In this document: in pieces, positions 45,012 through 54,612 of the stretch
Numbering within the stretch: position 1 is the stretch's first letter
Layout: the number at the start of each line of letters is the position of its first letter
Source: an uncultured Bacteroidia bacterium
Lineage (GTDB): Bacteria; Bacteroidota; Bacteroidia; Bacteroidales; UBA932
Assembly: GCA_902801205.1 (NCBI GenBank)
Contig: CADCHE010000008.1
Location: 1 to 64,000 of the forward strand
DNA length: 64,000 bases
Direction of reading: 5' to 3'
Position numbers and translations under genes: made by a program
Notes under the pieces: generated by a model
Seen by the model: the letters and a program-made list of their open reading frames with translations, nothing else
The model's database searches: none
Told to the model about the DNA's origin: nothing

Positions 45012-45868
45012 TTCGTATTGACCTCCTTGTCCTTGGAAAAGAACGACAAGTAGATCCAATTGCCCTTCCGGTCGATGCCCTCGGGCTCGATGTCAAAGTC
45101 GGAAAGGTCCATGACCAGGAGTTTCTCCTGGGTGGCCATGTCGATGAAATGCAGGTTCCGCTCGAGCGGCGGACAACCCTGCGGAATGACGGCCAGCCCT
45201 TTCCTCACCATGCTGCCCTGGGGCACGCGAACGTCCTGGAACGTCACCGTTTCCAGGACGTCTTCGTCTGTGAAGGTGACTTTCCCGTCTGCGTCGGAAT
45301 CCGCCAGGGCGGGCAGGCGGAACTTCTTGAGGAACCGTCCGGCGAGCGGTCCGCCGTAGGCGTAGATAAAGCCTTCTTCGGGATCGACGCACCAGTCGAG
45401 CGGCCCTTTGTAGGCAGGGTCTTCATAGTAGATTTCCTGGACGACCCGTGCGGAGTCCTTCCGCACATCCAGCACGAAGCAGCGACGCTGTCCGTAGCAC
45501 TCGGTCACGTAGAGCAGCGGAAGGAGGCCCCCCTTGACTTTTTCTTTCCCGAATCCGGCATTGTTGCAATGGGCGCGTCCCATGTCCGCCTTGTAGACGG
45601 AGACGACTTTCTTCTTCTTGAGGTCGATCAGGTTCACCTGGCCGCCGTCCCGCATCAGCACGGCGGTCCTCCCGTGGATGGCGAGTCCCTGCGGGGACCC
45701 TTTGAAGGCCTGGTCGTCCGACTTCCAGTCCGTCAGGGCACCGAGGTGCTCCGTCTTGATGATCTGAATCTCTTTTTTCGCGGCCTGCGGGAACGCGGCC
45801 GTTCCTGCGGCGAGGGTCCAGGCCATCCCGGCCAGGACGCAAAGCATGTATCTTTTCCCTGTTTTCAT
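44981..45868 (-). CDS. Secreted propeller-like protein of unknown function
   Basis: 295 aa from ATG 45868, chosen because it gives a signal peptide (MKTGKRYMLCVLAG ... FPQA). The body consists of short beta-strand repeats with D/G turns (GLAIHGRTAVLMRDGGQVNL; GPLDWCVDPEEGFIYAYGG; IEPEGIDRKGNWIYLSFFSK), as expected of a beta-propeller. No catalytic motif is recognised. It lies convergent to the susCD-metalloprotease operon and diverges from the DUF5107/TPR gene. Confidence 0.65.
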   Translation of the reverse strand: MKTGKRYMLCVLAGMAWTLAAGTAAFPQAAKKEIQIIKTEHLGALTDWKSDDQAFKGSPQGLAIHGRTAVLMRDGGQVNLIDLKKKKVVSVYKADMGRAHCNNAGFGKEKVKGGLLPLLYVTECYGQRRCFVLDVRKDSARVVQEIYYEDPAYKGPLDWCVDPEEGFIYAYGGPLAGRFLKKFRLPALADSDADGKVTFTDEDVLETVTFQDVRVPQGSMVRKGLAVIPQGCPPLERNLHFIDMATQEKLLVMDLSDFDIEPEGIDRKGNWIYLSFFSKDKEVNTNLYRIKIKVR

Positions 45869-45928
45869 CCGGAAGCGTTTTGTGTCCGGAACAAAGATAC
45901 TTCTTTTTCCGATTGAAGAGAAATGATT

Positions 45929-45936
45929 ACATTTGT
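45929..45936 (+). promoter_or_regulatory. -7 box for the DUF5107/TPR gene
   Basis: TACATTTG, exact TAnnTTTG, 21 bases before the ATG at 45958. Confidence 0.5.
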
Positions 45937-45957
45937 GCAAATCAATGTTGAAGCAAT

Positions 45958-48876
45958 ATGAAAAGAAGCCTGGCCCTCGTCCTGCTGTCCTGCGCGCTGC
46001 TCTGCGCTGCCGTGTCCGCCGCCGCGCAGCAGGTCACGGTGAAAGACACCGTCTGCACGACGTATCCTTTCTCGGATCCGGATCCGGTGTACCGCAACGG
46101 GAACATCTACCCGTACTACCGTTTTGACACCTATGCCGTCACGCCCGTTTCGCAGACTTGGAAGATGGTCGTGCTGGAGAACGATTTCCTGCGCGTGAAG
46201 ATCTTCCCCGAGATCGGCGGCAAGGTCTGGTCGGTCTACGACAAGACCAGCGGAACGGAGCTTTTCTATGACAACGATGCGGTCAAGTTCCGCGACATCG
46301 CCCTCCGCGGTCCATGGACGAGCGGCGGCATCGAGTTCAACTACGGCATCATCGGCCATGCACCCTCCTGCGCATCACCGGTCGACTTCTCGACGGCCAC
46401 CCTGCCGGACGGCAGCGTGAGCTGCTATGTCGGCGTGCTCGACCTGCTGACCCGTACCCGCTGGACGATGGAGATCAATCTGCCCAAGGACAAGGGCTGG
46501 ATGCGGACCCGCTCCTTCTGGCACAATGCCGCCGGCTCGTTCCAGCCTTACTATCACTGGGCCAATTCCGGCGTGACGGCAGGTGACGACCTGCGCCTGA
46601 TCTATCCGTCGGCGTACTCGGTTGCCCATTCCGGTGCGATCGAGGCTTTCCCCGTCGATGGACAGGGGCGTGACCTTTCCCTGTGGCGCAACCATGCCTT
46701 CGGATCGAGCAAGTCCTTCCATCCGGCCGGTTCCCGCAAGGGCTTCTTCGCCGCCTACTGGGAGGACGCCGATGCAGGCATGGTCCACTTCGCCGACCGC
46801 GATGAGAAACTCGGCCGGAAATTCTTCACCTGGGCCCTTTCCGACGAGGGAGACATCTGGCAGGAACTGCTGACGGACGCCCGTCCGCAATACGTGGAGC
46901 TCCAGAGCGGCCGCTTGTTCAACCAGAACATGCCGGCCAATTATGACACGCCTTTCAAACAGACCTTGTTCTCGCCCTACGGGACCGATGTCTGGGAGGA
47001 ATACTGGGCGCCGTTTTCCGGTGTCGGTGCGATCCAGGAGGCCGACATGCGCGGCGCCGCCCGCGTGGAGGTTTCCGGCGGCACGGTGACGGTGCACTAT
47101 TATCCGATGCGGAACGCCTCCGGAACGCTGGCGCTGCTGGACGGGGAAGGGAAGGTGCTCGCCTCCGGCCGGGCCGATTTCCGGACGGCAGAACCTGTCA
47201 GCCTGTCGTTCCCGGTCCCTGCCGGCGCGCAGGTGGCCCGGATGACCCTCGACGGTGTCACGCTCTGGGTCTCCGGCGACCGGATCCTCGACCGACCCTC
47301 CGCCCTTCCGGAAGGATATGCTTCCGATTCGGTGCAGGAGATGGTGCTGCGCGCCCGCCTGGCCGTCGGAACGCGGAAGTATGCCAACGCGCTGAAATTC
47401 GCCGACAAGGCCCTCAAGAAGGATCCTGATCAGCTGGAAGCCCTGACCCTCAAGGCGATGGCACAGCTGGCCATGGCGGATGCCGCAGGGGCCTATGCTT
47501 CGGCCAACCATGCCCTTTCGGTGAATGAATACGATCCGTGGGCAAACTATGTCTGCGGCGAGGCCGCGGACCTGCTGGGCCGCACCGAAGATGCCCTGGA
47601 CCGCTTCGAAGTGGCGGCGCTCAGTGCCGATGTCCGGAGCGGGGCGCAGACTGCGCTGGCCCGCATCCATTTCCGTGAAGGGGACCGGGAGCGCGCGGCC
47701 GCCTATGCCCGGAAGAGCCTGGTCGGCAATGCCTACAATGTGACGGGGTGGGAGATCCTGTCCCTTTGCGGTGTGGCGGAAGCCCTGGATCGGATCGCTT
47801 CCCTGGATCCGCTCTGCCCCTTCCCGAAATTCGCCGCCTTCCTGCGCGGAGGCCTGTCGGCCGAAGCGTTGGCCGCTTCGTTCCAGTCGGAATTCCCGTG
47901 GCAGGACTATCTCGAGACGGCTGCCTTCCTCTCAGACCTGGGTTTGAAGGACGATGCGGGGCGCCTGCTGGCTGCCTGCCCCGAACGGAACGCCCTGGTC
48001 GGCCTGTGGACCGCCTGGCTGCAGGATGACGCCGCCGCCGTTCCCGCCGCGGAAGCGGGGGAGATCGACCTGGTCTTCCCGTTCCGTCCCGAGAGCGAGG
48101 CGCCGCTCCGCTGGGCCGTTGAAAACGGGGGTTCCTGGCGCAGCCGCCTGCTGCTTTCCGAACTGCTGGACCACCTGGGCCGGAGCGAGGAAGCCGCGGC
48201 GCTGGTGAAAGACCTCTCCGATGTGCCTTTCGCCCCGTTCTACGGCTTCCGGGCCGGACTGGGCATCGACCCGGAGGCCGACCTGGCGACGGCCGCACGG
48301 CTCGATCCGGGGCAGTGGCGCTATGCCGACCGGCTGGCCCGGCGGTATCTCGCCGCGGGCGATCCGGCCAAGGCCCTTTCCGTCATCGAGCCGTTCTATA
48401 AGAAGCATTCCGGCCAGTTCCAGACCACCGACACCTATGTGCGCACGTTGATGGCGCAGGGGCGGTACGACAAGGCCGACAAGGTGCTCTCGAAGATCCA
48501 CATCCTGCCGTTCGAAGGACAGCGGGGAAGCCATGAGATGTACCGCGACATCAAGCTGCACCTGGCCGCGGCGGCCCTTGACAAGGGACGTTATGGCGAG
48601 GCTTTGTCCCACCTGGAGGCGTCCCGCCTGTGGCCGCACAACCTGGGCGTCGGGAAGCCGTACGACAATATGGTCGACAACCGGATGGAAGACTGGATGA
48701 CCGCCGTCGTGTGGCAGCGCAAGGGCGACACGGCCCGCGCACAGGAATTCCTCGGCCGTATCCCCGATGCGGACGGGAAGTGGGCGGACCTGTTCGAGCG
48801 CGCAAAAGACCGGAAGACGTCCGTCGCCGCCTTGGCCGGCGACCTGGACGCCTCTTTCGACAAACGGCTTTTCTAA
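45958..48876 (+). CDS. Exported DUF5107 protein with TPR repeats
   Basis: 972 aa; signal peptide about 1-24 (SAAAQQ). Residues 30-330 match the DUF5107 beta-sandwich, which resembles galactose-mutarotase folds (FLRVKIFPEIGGKVWSVYDK; GGIEFNYGIIGHAPSCASPV; YYHWANSGV). From about 460 on, tetratricopeptide-like helices dominate (ALKFADKALKKDPDQLEALT; SEEAAALVKDLSD). Many DUF5107 proteins occur in Bacteroidetes carbohydrate loci; a sugar-binding or glycan-processing role is inferred only. Single-gene unit with its own -7 box. Confidence 0.83.
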   Translation: MKRSLALVLLSCALLCAAVSAAAQQVTVKDTVCTTYPFSDPDPVYRNGNIYPYYRFDTYAVTPVSQTWKMVVLENDFLRVKIFPEIGGKVWSVYDKTSGTELFYDNDAVKFRDIALRGPWTSGGIEFNYGIIGHAPSCASPVDFSTATLPDGSVSCYVGVLDLLTRTRWTMEINLPKDKGWMRTRSFWHNAAGSFQPYYHWANSGVTAGDDLRLIYPSAYSVAHSGAIEAFPVDGQGRDLSLWRNHAFGSSKSFHPAGSRKGFFAAYWEDADAGMVHFADRDEKLGRKFFTWALSDEGDIWQELLTDARPQYVELQSGRLFNQNMPANYDTPFKQTLFSPYGTDVWEEYWAPFSGVGAIQEADMRGAARVEVSGGTVTVHYYPMRNASGTLALLDGEGKVLASGRADFRTAEPVSLSFPVPAGAQVARMTLDGVTLWVSGDRILDRPSALPEGYASDSVQEMVLRARLAVGTRKYANALKFADKALKKDPDQLEALTLKAMAQLAMADAAGAYASANHALSVNEYDPWANYVCGEAADLLGRTEDALDRFEVAALSADVRSGAQTALARIHFREGDRERAAAYARKSLVGNAYNVTGWEILSLCGVAEALDRIASLDPLCPFPKFAAFLRGGLSAEALAASFQSEFPWQDYLETAAFLSDLGLKDDAGRLLAACPERNALVGLWTAWLQDDAAAVPAAEAGEIDLVFPFRPESEAPLRWAVENGGSWRSRLLLSELLDHLGRSEEAAALVKDLSDVPFAPFYGFRAGLGIDPEADLATAARLDPGQWRYADRLARRYLAAGDPAKALSVIEPFYKKHSGQFQTTDTYVRTLMAQGRYDKADKVLSKIHILPFEGQRGSHEMYRDIKLHLAAAALDKGRYGEALSHLEASRLWPHNLGVGKPYDNMVDNRMEDWMTAVVWQRKGDTARAQEFLGRIPDADGKWADLFERAKDRKTSVAALAGDLDASFDKRLF

Positions 48877-48883
48877 CCTGTTG

Positions 48884-49672
48884 CTAGTTGTACGTGTGGA
48901 CGCTGTTGCCCCGGGCCGCCGGCAGGTAATTGATTCCCCACCAGCACATCTGCAGGCAGACGAAGGCTGCCAGCAGAAGGATGAGCGATTGTTTCCACGC
49001 ATGCGGCTCCGCCCGCCGCAGATGGATGTACAGCAGGTAGCATAGCCATGTGATGGCTGCCCAGGTTTCCTTCGGGTCCCAGGCCCAGTAGTGCCCCCAG
49101 GCGACCTTGGCCCAGAGGGCGCCGAACAGCATGCCGAACGTCAGGAAAGCCAGTCCGACATAGACCAGGTTGTCCGTGAGGGCCATCTCGTCCGAGGTCG
49201 TGTTCCCGCGCCGGACCAGGAGCAGGTACAGGGCCATGAGCGTGGCGGCACCCAGCAGGGCATAGGAAAACATGTAGACGATGACGTGCGGCGCGAACCA
49301 GGGGCTCTGGAGGGCGGGCATCAGCGTCTTGGTGTGGATTTCGGGCTTGAAGAGGTTGATGCAGATGAAAACCAGGGCCATCATCGTGCTGAAGGAGAGG
49401 ATCCACTTGTAGCGCCAGCGGACGTAGACGAAGAGTCCGGCGACGGGCATGAAGAAGGAGTACCACAGACGGGTTTCCCCCATGGTCCGGAGCGGGGGAC
49501 GCTCCAGGGAGATCCACATTCCGACGATGAACGCCAGGAAGACGGCGATGCCCGCCGCGGTGCAGGAGACCGCTGCGTTCCGGCTGCCTTTCCATGCGAA
49601 GAAAGCGCCCGCCGTCCATAGCAGGACTGCCGGCAGCGCGAACCATGCGAATAAATGCCAACTCATCGTCAT
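48884..49672 (-). CDS. ccsA: Cytochrome c biogenesis protein CcsA/CcmC-like
   Basis: 262-aa, about eight-helix membrane protein of system II cytochrome c maturation that handles haem with ResB/CcsB. The tryptophan-rich haem-handling motif WGHYWAWDPKETWAAITW is present near residues 193-210, with conserved histidines on both sides (APHVIVYMFSYALLG; LLYIHLRRAEPH). The start overlaps the resB stop by 4 bases (ATGA), so they are co-translated. Confidence 0.92.
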   Translation of the reverse strand: MTMSWHLFAWFALPAVLLWTAGAFFAWKGSRNAAVSCTAAGIAVFLAFIVGMWISLERPPLRTMGETRLWYSFFMPVAGLFVYVRWRYKWILSFSTMMALVFICINLFKPEIHTKTLMPALQSPWFAPHVIVYMFSYALLGAATLMALYLLLVRRGNTTSDEMALTDNLVYVGLAFLTFGMLFGALWAKVAWGHYWAWDPKETWAAITWLCYLLYIHLRRAEPHAWKQSLILLLAAFVCLQMCWWGINYLPAARGNSVHTYN

Positions 49673-50877
49673 ACCTCCTTTTTAACGGGTTTCGGCGCCA
49701 TCAGCAGGAAAAGGCAGGCAGCGCCCGCCAGCATCAGGTAGATGCCGGCGTAGACGGCCGGATGCCAGGGGTCGCGGACCAGCTCGAACACGCTGACCTC
49801 GCTCCATTTGCCCATTTCCTCGTCATAGCTGACCTGATAGATTTTCCATCCGTCGGCCTTGACCGGCTTGTTTACTTCTACGGTGCCGTGGACCTCCTTC
49901 CCATCACGCGTGTAGACCGAGACATCGGAGGCGTAACGCCGGGGCTCCCGGGCAGGCATCACGAGACTGAATCCGTCCCCCAGCTCCAGGGGATGCATCG
50001 GGAAGGCGAAACTGCCGCCGGCGACCCATCCACCGACGCGCACGCCGTCCTTCTCCGCTTCGACCCGGACGGCGCAGGCGCCGCCGGCTTCGTTCCAGGG
50101 GGCGTACCGGAGTTCTTTTTCGCCGGGAACCGCCGCGGCGTCTTCGATGTGCTCCAGGACGCGCACGTGCCAGTCGCCCAGCATGCCTTCCTCCGTTCCT
50201 TCCGCGACGGAGAGCGTGGCGTCGGGGACCCGCTGGCGTGCGTTCCCGTCATAGAGCGCCAGCACTGCCGGGTATTCCTCGATGGTGAAGTCGTGCAACT
50301 CGACGGCCAGGCCCGGCTCCACTTCGTTTCCGTTTTCATCTTCCGCCATCCACTGGGGGACGCCTTCCCGGACGGTCATTTCCAGGCGTTTCAGGTCCGC
50401 GCTGCCGAGAGCGGCGCAGGTGATGGCCAGGAAAACGCCCAGGTGGTTGATGACGAACGGGATGTCGCGCCATTTCCAGCGGGAGATGCGGTTCAGGGTC
50501 GTCAACCCCGCAATCAGCACCATCCAGGTATAGGTGAGGGTGAACGGCCAGAACGTGACCATTTGCGAGAGGCCGGGGATGCCGCCTTCGTCCGTCTGGA
50601 CGGTAAGTCCCATCAGCAGGGTCAGGCACAAGGTGCAGGCGATGGCCGGGACGGCGGCCTGCGCATGCATCATCCACTCGAAGGCGTAGACTTTCTCCCG
50701 AAGCAGGAACATCACGTCGATCACCAGCAGCAGGACGGCCAGCAGGATGATGTTGACCGGCCAGGCCAGCGCGTCCCAGTCCACCGGCCCCGCCACGGCC
50801 TGCAGGATCAGGCCGAGGAGGATGAGGAAGCCCCCGATCAGGAAGCCTTCCTTGAATTTCCAGGGTTTCGTGAACAT
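49669..50877 (-). CDS. resB: ResB/CcsB-like cytochrome c biogenesis protein
   Basis: 402-aa partner of CcsA. Four membrane segments: three in the first 160 residues (LIGGFLILLGLILQAV; IILLAVLLLVIDVMFLL; PFTLTYTWMVLIAGLTTL) and one at the C-terminus (AVYAGIYLMLAGAACLFLLM). Between them is a large periplasmic domain (about 165-370), as in ResB. The pair supplies c-type cytochromes; no cytochrome or nitrite reductase gene lies in this window. 8 bases downstream of the M1 peptidase gene and probably transcribed with it. Confidence 0.85.
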   Translation of the reverse strand: MFTKPWKFKEGFLIGGFLILLGLILQAVAGPVDWDALAWPVNIILLAVLLLVIDVMFLLREKVYAFEWMMHAQAAVPAIACTLCLTLLMGLTVQTDEGGIPGLSQMVTFWPFTLTYTWMVLIAGLTTLNRISRWKWRDIPFVINHLGVFLAITCAALGSADLKRLEMTVREGVPQWMAEDENGNEVEPGLAVELHDFTIEEYPAVLALYDGNARQRVPDATLSVAEGTEEGMLGDWHVRVLEHIEDAAAVPGEKELRYAPWNEAGGACAVRVEAEKDGVRVGGWVAGGSFAFPMHPLELGDGFSLVMPAREPRRYASDVSVYTRDGKEVHGTVEVNKPVKADGWKIYQVSYDEEMGKWSEVSVFELVRDPWHPAVYAGIYLMLAGAACLFLLMAPKPVKKEV

Positions 50878-50885
50878 GTTATCAA

Positions 50886-53420
50886 TTAATCATTATCATT
50901 TGTTTCCGAAATCAGATGCCCGGCACTTTGCAGGACCTTGCCGCGCAGCAGGGGAGAGAGGTCCGGATGCGCCTGCAGGTAAGTGGAAACGGTGTCTGCC
51001 GCTTCGGGGGAGTCGTGTCCGCGCAGCAGGGCCGCCGCCCAGTTCTTCGGGAAGAAGATGTCACCGGTCCGCTGGATTTCCTCCAGTTCTTCCAGCGCCG
51101 GTCGCAGGTAGGGAAGGGCTTCCTCCTGGCGGAGCGGATGGTTCAGGTAGGCGAGCGCGGACTGCGCCTGCGGTTCGATGCGGCGGTTCTCCGCATCCAG
51201 CAGGCACTGCAGCACGCTGTCCCGACCGGCGCGGTCGGGGGCGACGGCCCGGTAGATGAAGTCGAATTCCTGCCGGACGTCTGCATTGTCGATCCGGCTC
51301 CGCTGCAGGTCGCCGATCTCCTTGTAGCGGTCCGGTACGCGGACGGCCAGTTCATAGGCCATCGTGAGGAAGTCTTTCTGCCCCAGCGCGAGACCGTACG
51401 GCGCTTCCCCCCGGAGGAAGGCGGACAGGATGTCGCGGGTCGTCCCTTCTTCCTGCCAGGTGCCGAGCAAGTGCCGGAAGGCCGTCTGCCGGGTTTCCAT
51501 GCGCAGGCCGGCGGCTCGGACGATCCGCAGCAGGGGCGCTTCCGTCGCGGGCGAAAGGGCCAGCGGACCGTGCAGCGACAGGTCACCCAGGAAGGCGAGG
51601 GCGGCGGCGGACAGGTCGGTGCTGCCTTCGCCCCGGACCACCTCTTCCAACAACGCCGGGAACGAGCGGGCATCGGGTAGTTCCCCGCGCAGGTAAGCCT
51701 CATACAGGGCTGTCAGGACGGAAATCTTCGTCCGCGGGTCGCCGTCTCCCTTCAGAAGGGCCGGTGCGTGCGCGGTTGCGGCGCTGTCCAGGGAAAAACG
51801 GCCGTATCCTTCCGCGCGCGTGTCCGGCCAGGCATACGCCGTGCCGGGAGCGGGGCATTTGATCTCAGCCCGGTCCGTCCAGACCTCGATTTCTTCCTTG
51901 CCGGTCCCGAAGCGGAGGCGCTGCGGCCAGACGAGCCCGCGTCCGTACGGATCTTCCTGACGGATGACGAGCGTGTCCGCTTCGATCCGAGCGGAGATGG
52001 CCGGCATCCCCTTCTCGTCCACCCAGCTGCGGCTCCAGGCCTTCAGGTCGGTGCCCGTATGCCGGTCCAGGATGCCGATCAGGTCGTTCCAGTCGGCGTT
52101 TCCGTGGAAGTAGGTCCGCAGGTATTCCCGCAGTCCGTCGCGGAAGGCTTCCGGCCCCAGCAGGCCGGAGAGCATCCGCATGACGACGGGCGCCTTGTCA
52201 TAGACGATGTTCCCGTAGACGAGTCCGGCCGACGCGAGGTTGTCCAGTTCCTGGCGGACGGGATTGCTGCCTGCGGTCCGGTCCTCCTTGTAAGCGTTGA
52301 GGTTGAAATTCCGGAAATCCCTGACGGCCGCCTCCACCGGGTCGGCGACGCCCTCGGCCAGCAAGTCGCGGCTCATGAGCGCGGCGAAGTGGTTGGCGAA
52401 GACTTCTTTGGTCCAGACATCGTTGAACCAGCGCATCGTGACGGCGTCACCGAACCACATGTGCGCCGTTTCGTGGGTGATGAGTTCGGCACGGGCGTAA
52501 CGCTCGGCCGTCGTGGGGTGTGCGTCCAGGAACATCCGCCGGTCATTGAAGAGGATGGCGCCCGGGTGCTCCATCCCGCCGAACTGGAAGCCGGGTACGA
52601 TGACGAAGTCGTATTTCTCGAAGGGCAGGGGAATGCCCGTATAGTCCTCCATCCAGCGGACGGCGCCGTCGATGAGGCCGAAGATCTCGTCCAGCTGGGC
52701 GGTCTTGGCGGGATCCGTCTCGCGGTAATACGCCGTGTAGGTGCGGTCTGCCGCGTGGTGGACCGTTTTCTCCCATTTCCCTGCCGCGAAAGAGAACAGG
52801 TAGGTGCTGACGGGACCGGCCGTATTGAACGCCATCCGTTTCCGTCCGTCCCGGACGGTCTCTTCCCGGCAGGAACCGTTCGCAACGGCCGTCCAGTCCG
52901 CCGGGAGGTCCAGGGACAGGGTGTAAAGCGCCTTCAGGTCGGGTTGGTCGAAGCAGGGGAAGACGGTCCGCGCCCGGTCGGGCACCAGCAGCGTGTACAG
53001 GTGGTCGTCCCGCCGGTTCAGGGAAGCGTCTCCCGAGAGGAAGCCGATCTCCACTTCGTTCCAGCCTTGGCGCAGGTCACGCCGGTCGAGATGAAGGTGC
53101 TCGCCGGCATATCGCACCGGCCGTTCCCGTCCGTTGATGCGAAGGCTGCGGAGCCGGTCGCCTCCTTCCCGGAAATCGATGGGGAGGTCCGTCCTTTCGC
53201 GCAGGAAGAAACGCAGCTGTTCCGTTCCGGAGACCGGTGTCTCCCGTTCGGCGGGGATGGAGAAATGCAGGGTGTAGCGGATGCTGTCAACCGCTTGCGC
53301 ACGCCGCTGCGCCAGGTCCAGGCTGACACCGGGGGCTTCCGGCGGGACCATGCGATGGCAGGAGACAAGCAGCGGAAGCAGGAGCGCTGCCAGTAGGGGA
53401 AGGGAATGCGTTCGTTTCAT
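50886..53420 (-). CDS. M1-family zinc aminopeptidase lipoprotein
   Basis: 844-aa exported metallopeptidase removing N-terminal residues from peptides. Lipobox LLVSC (Cys21). The M1 substrate-recognition motif appears as GGMEHPG (GxMEN-like, about 281-287). Zinc site HETAHMWF: His316, Glu317, His320, with Glu339 19 residues later, exactly the HExxH-x18-E spacing; a helical ERAP1-like C-terminal domain follows. A -7-like CATCTTTG lies upstream on the minus strand. A peptide-degrading role matches the metalloprotease operon nearby, though they are separate units. Confidence 0.92.
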   Translation of the reverse strand: MKRTHSLPLLAALLLPLLVSCHRMVPPEAPGVSLDLAQRRAQAVDSIRYTLHFSIPAERETPVSGTEQLRFFLRERTDLPIDFREGGDRLRSLRINGRERPVRYAGEHLHLDRRDLRQGWNEVEIGFLSGDASLNRRDDHLYTLLVPDRARTVFPCFDQPDLKALYTLSLDLPADWTAVANGSCREETVRDGRKRMAFNTAGPVSTYLFSFAAGKWEKTVHHAADRTYTAYYRETDPAKTAQLDEIFGLIDGAVRWMEDYTGIPLPFEKYDFVIVPGFQFGGMEHPGAILFNDRRMFLDAHPTTAERYARAELITHETAHMWFGDAVTMRWFNDVWTKEVFANHFAALMSRDLLAEGVADPVEAAVRDFRNFNLNAYKEDRTAGSNPVRQELDNLASAGLVYGNIVYDKAPVVMRMLSGLLGPEAFRDGLREYLRTYFHGNADWNDLIGILDRHTGTDLKAWSRSWVDEKGMPAISARIEADTLVIRQEDPYGRGLVWPQRLRFGTGKEEIEVWTDRAEIKCPAPGTAYAWPDTRAEGYGRFSLDSAATAHAPALLKGDGDPRTKISVLTALYEAYLRGELPDARSFPALLEEVVRGEGSTDLSAAALAFLGDLSLHGPLALSPATEAPLLRIVRAAGLRMETRQTAFRHLLGTWQEEGTTRDILSAFLRGEAPYGLALGQKDFLTMAYELAVRVPDRYKEIGDLQRSRIDNADVRQEFDFIYRAVAPDRAGRDSVLQCLLDAENRRIEPQAQSALAYLNHPLRQEEALPYLRPALEELEEIQRTGDIFFPKNWAAALLRGHDSPEAADTVSTYLQAHPDLSPLLRGKVLQSAGHLISETNDND

Positions 53421-53480
53421 GTTGTCCGTCGTCCGTTTCCCAAAGATGCCAAAACTCTTTCAAAAAAACAAAACAATGGT

Positions 53481-53488
53481 TAACTTCG
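53481..53488 (+). promoter_or_regulatory. -7-like box before the AI-2E family gene
   Basis: TAACTTCG, one mismatch to TAnnTTTG, only 6 bases before ATG 53495, so a transcript from it would have almost no leader. Confidence 0.3.
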
Positions 53489-53494
53489 CCCATT

Positions 53495-54610
53495 ATGGAA
53501 GAAAGATCGATTGACAGGCTCGCTCGTTACGTTATCCTGCTGGGCGGAATCGCCATCGTCGCCGCGCTCTGCTGGTATTTCCGCAGCGTGCTCGGCTACA
53601 TCGCCGGGGCCTTCGTGTTTTCCCTGATCGGACAGCCGGTCATGCACGGCCTTCGGAAAATCACCATCAAGGGGCACCGGGCACCGGACTGGTTGCTGGC
53701 CATCCTGACCATCATCCTGGTGCTCTCCGTCCTGCTGCTGCTGGTCCGGCAGGTGATTCCGGTGGTGTCGGGCATCGTGCGGGAAACAGCGGCGATGCAT
53801 GCGAACAACCACCCGGACGGCAACCTGATCGATATCCTGAACGGTTGGATCGTGAATACGTTCCCGAACCTGGGCGGCGACTTCGACCTGGTCGGCTATG
53901 TGATGGACAAGCTCAAGGACTTGACGAACATCTCGCGCCTTTCCGGCGTGATCGGCTCCGTCGCCTCCGTCGCTTCCGGCATCGGCGTCGCCCTTTTCTC
54001 CATCGTCTTCATTTCGTTCTTCTTCATCAAGGACGAGCACCTCTTCAGCAAGATCGTCTGCGCCCTGGTTCCGGACCGTCTCGAGGAATCGGTCGGCAGC
54101 GCCGTGCTCGATGTCGAGCGGCTGCTTTCCCGCTATTTCATCGGCCTGCTCATCGAAGTGGTCGGCGTCGCCCTGGTCGACTTCCTCGGCCTGTGGCTGA
54201 TCGCCCGCATCGGCGCGAACTATGCCCTGGGCATCGCCTTCATCGCCGGCCTGCTCAACGTCATCCCGTACGTCGGACCGCTCATCGGCGAGGTGCTGGG
54301 CGTGGTGCTCTGCGTGATCCTGAAAATCGGCACCGGCGCCGGCCTGGACGTGAACATCTGGATCTTCGCCCTGGTGGTCCTGGGCATCATGCTCGCTGCG
54401 CAGCTGGTCGACAACTTCGTCTACCAGCCGGTCATCTATTCCAAGAGCATCCAGTCCACGCCGTTGGAAATCTTCATCGTCCTGCTGCTGGCGGGGACCG
54501 TCGGCGGCGTCTTCGGCATCTTCGTAGCCATTCCCGCCTATACGGTCGTCCGTGTGATCGCCGCCCGTTTCTTCAGTGACAGGAAAGCCGTCAAAAGATT
54601 GATATCGTAA
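53495..54610 (+). CDS. AI-2E transporter-family (UPF0118/PerM-like) permease
   Basis: 371-aa inner-membrane protein, seven or eight helices. Family features: paired N-terminal helices (YVILLGGIAIVAALCWYF), a soluble middle part, then ISFFFIKDEHLF and the conserved AGLLNVIPYVGPLIGEVLG, with a C-terminal LLLAGTVGGVFGIFVAIPAY. Family members have been linked to autoinducer-2 export or ion antiport; the substrate here is unknown. It ends 2 bases before the acyltransferase gene. Confidence 0.88.
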   Translation: MEERSIDRLARYVILLGGIAIVAALCWYFRSVLGYIAGAFVFSLIGQPVMHGLRKITIKGHRAPDWLLAILTIILVLSVLLLLVRQVIPVVSGIVRETAAMHANNHPDGNLIDILNGWIVNTFPNLGGDFDLVGYVMDKLKDLTNISRLSGVIGSVASVASGIGVALFSIVFISFFFIKDEHLFSKIVCALVPDRLEESVGSAVLDVERLLSRYFIGLLIEVVGVALVDFLGLWLIARIGANYALGIAFIAGLLNVIPYVGPLIGEVLGVVLCVILKIGTGAGLDVNIWIFALVVLGIMLAAQLVDNFVYQPVIYSKSIQSTPLEIFIVLLLAGTVGGVFGIFVAIPAYTVVRVIAARFFSDRKAVKRLIS

Positions 54611-54612
54611 CC

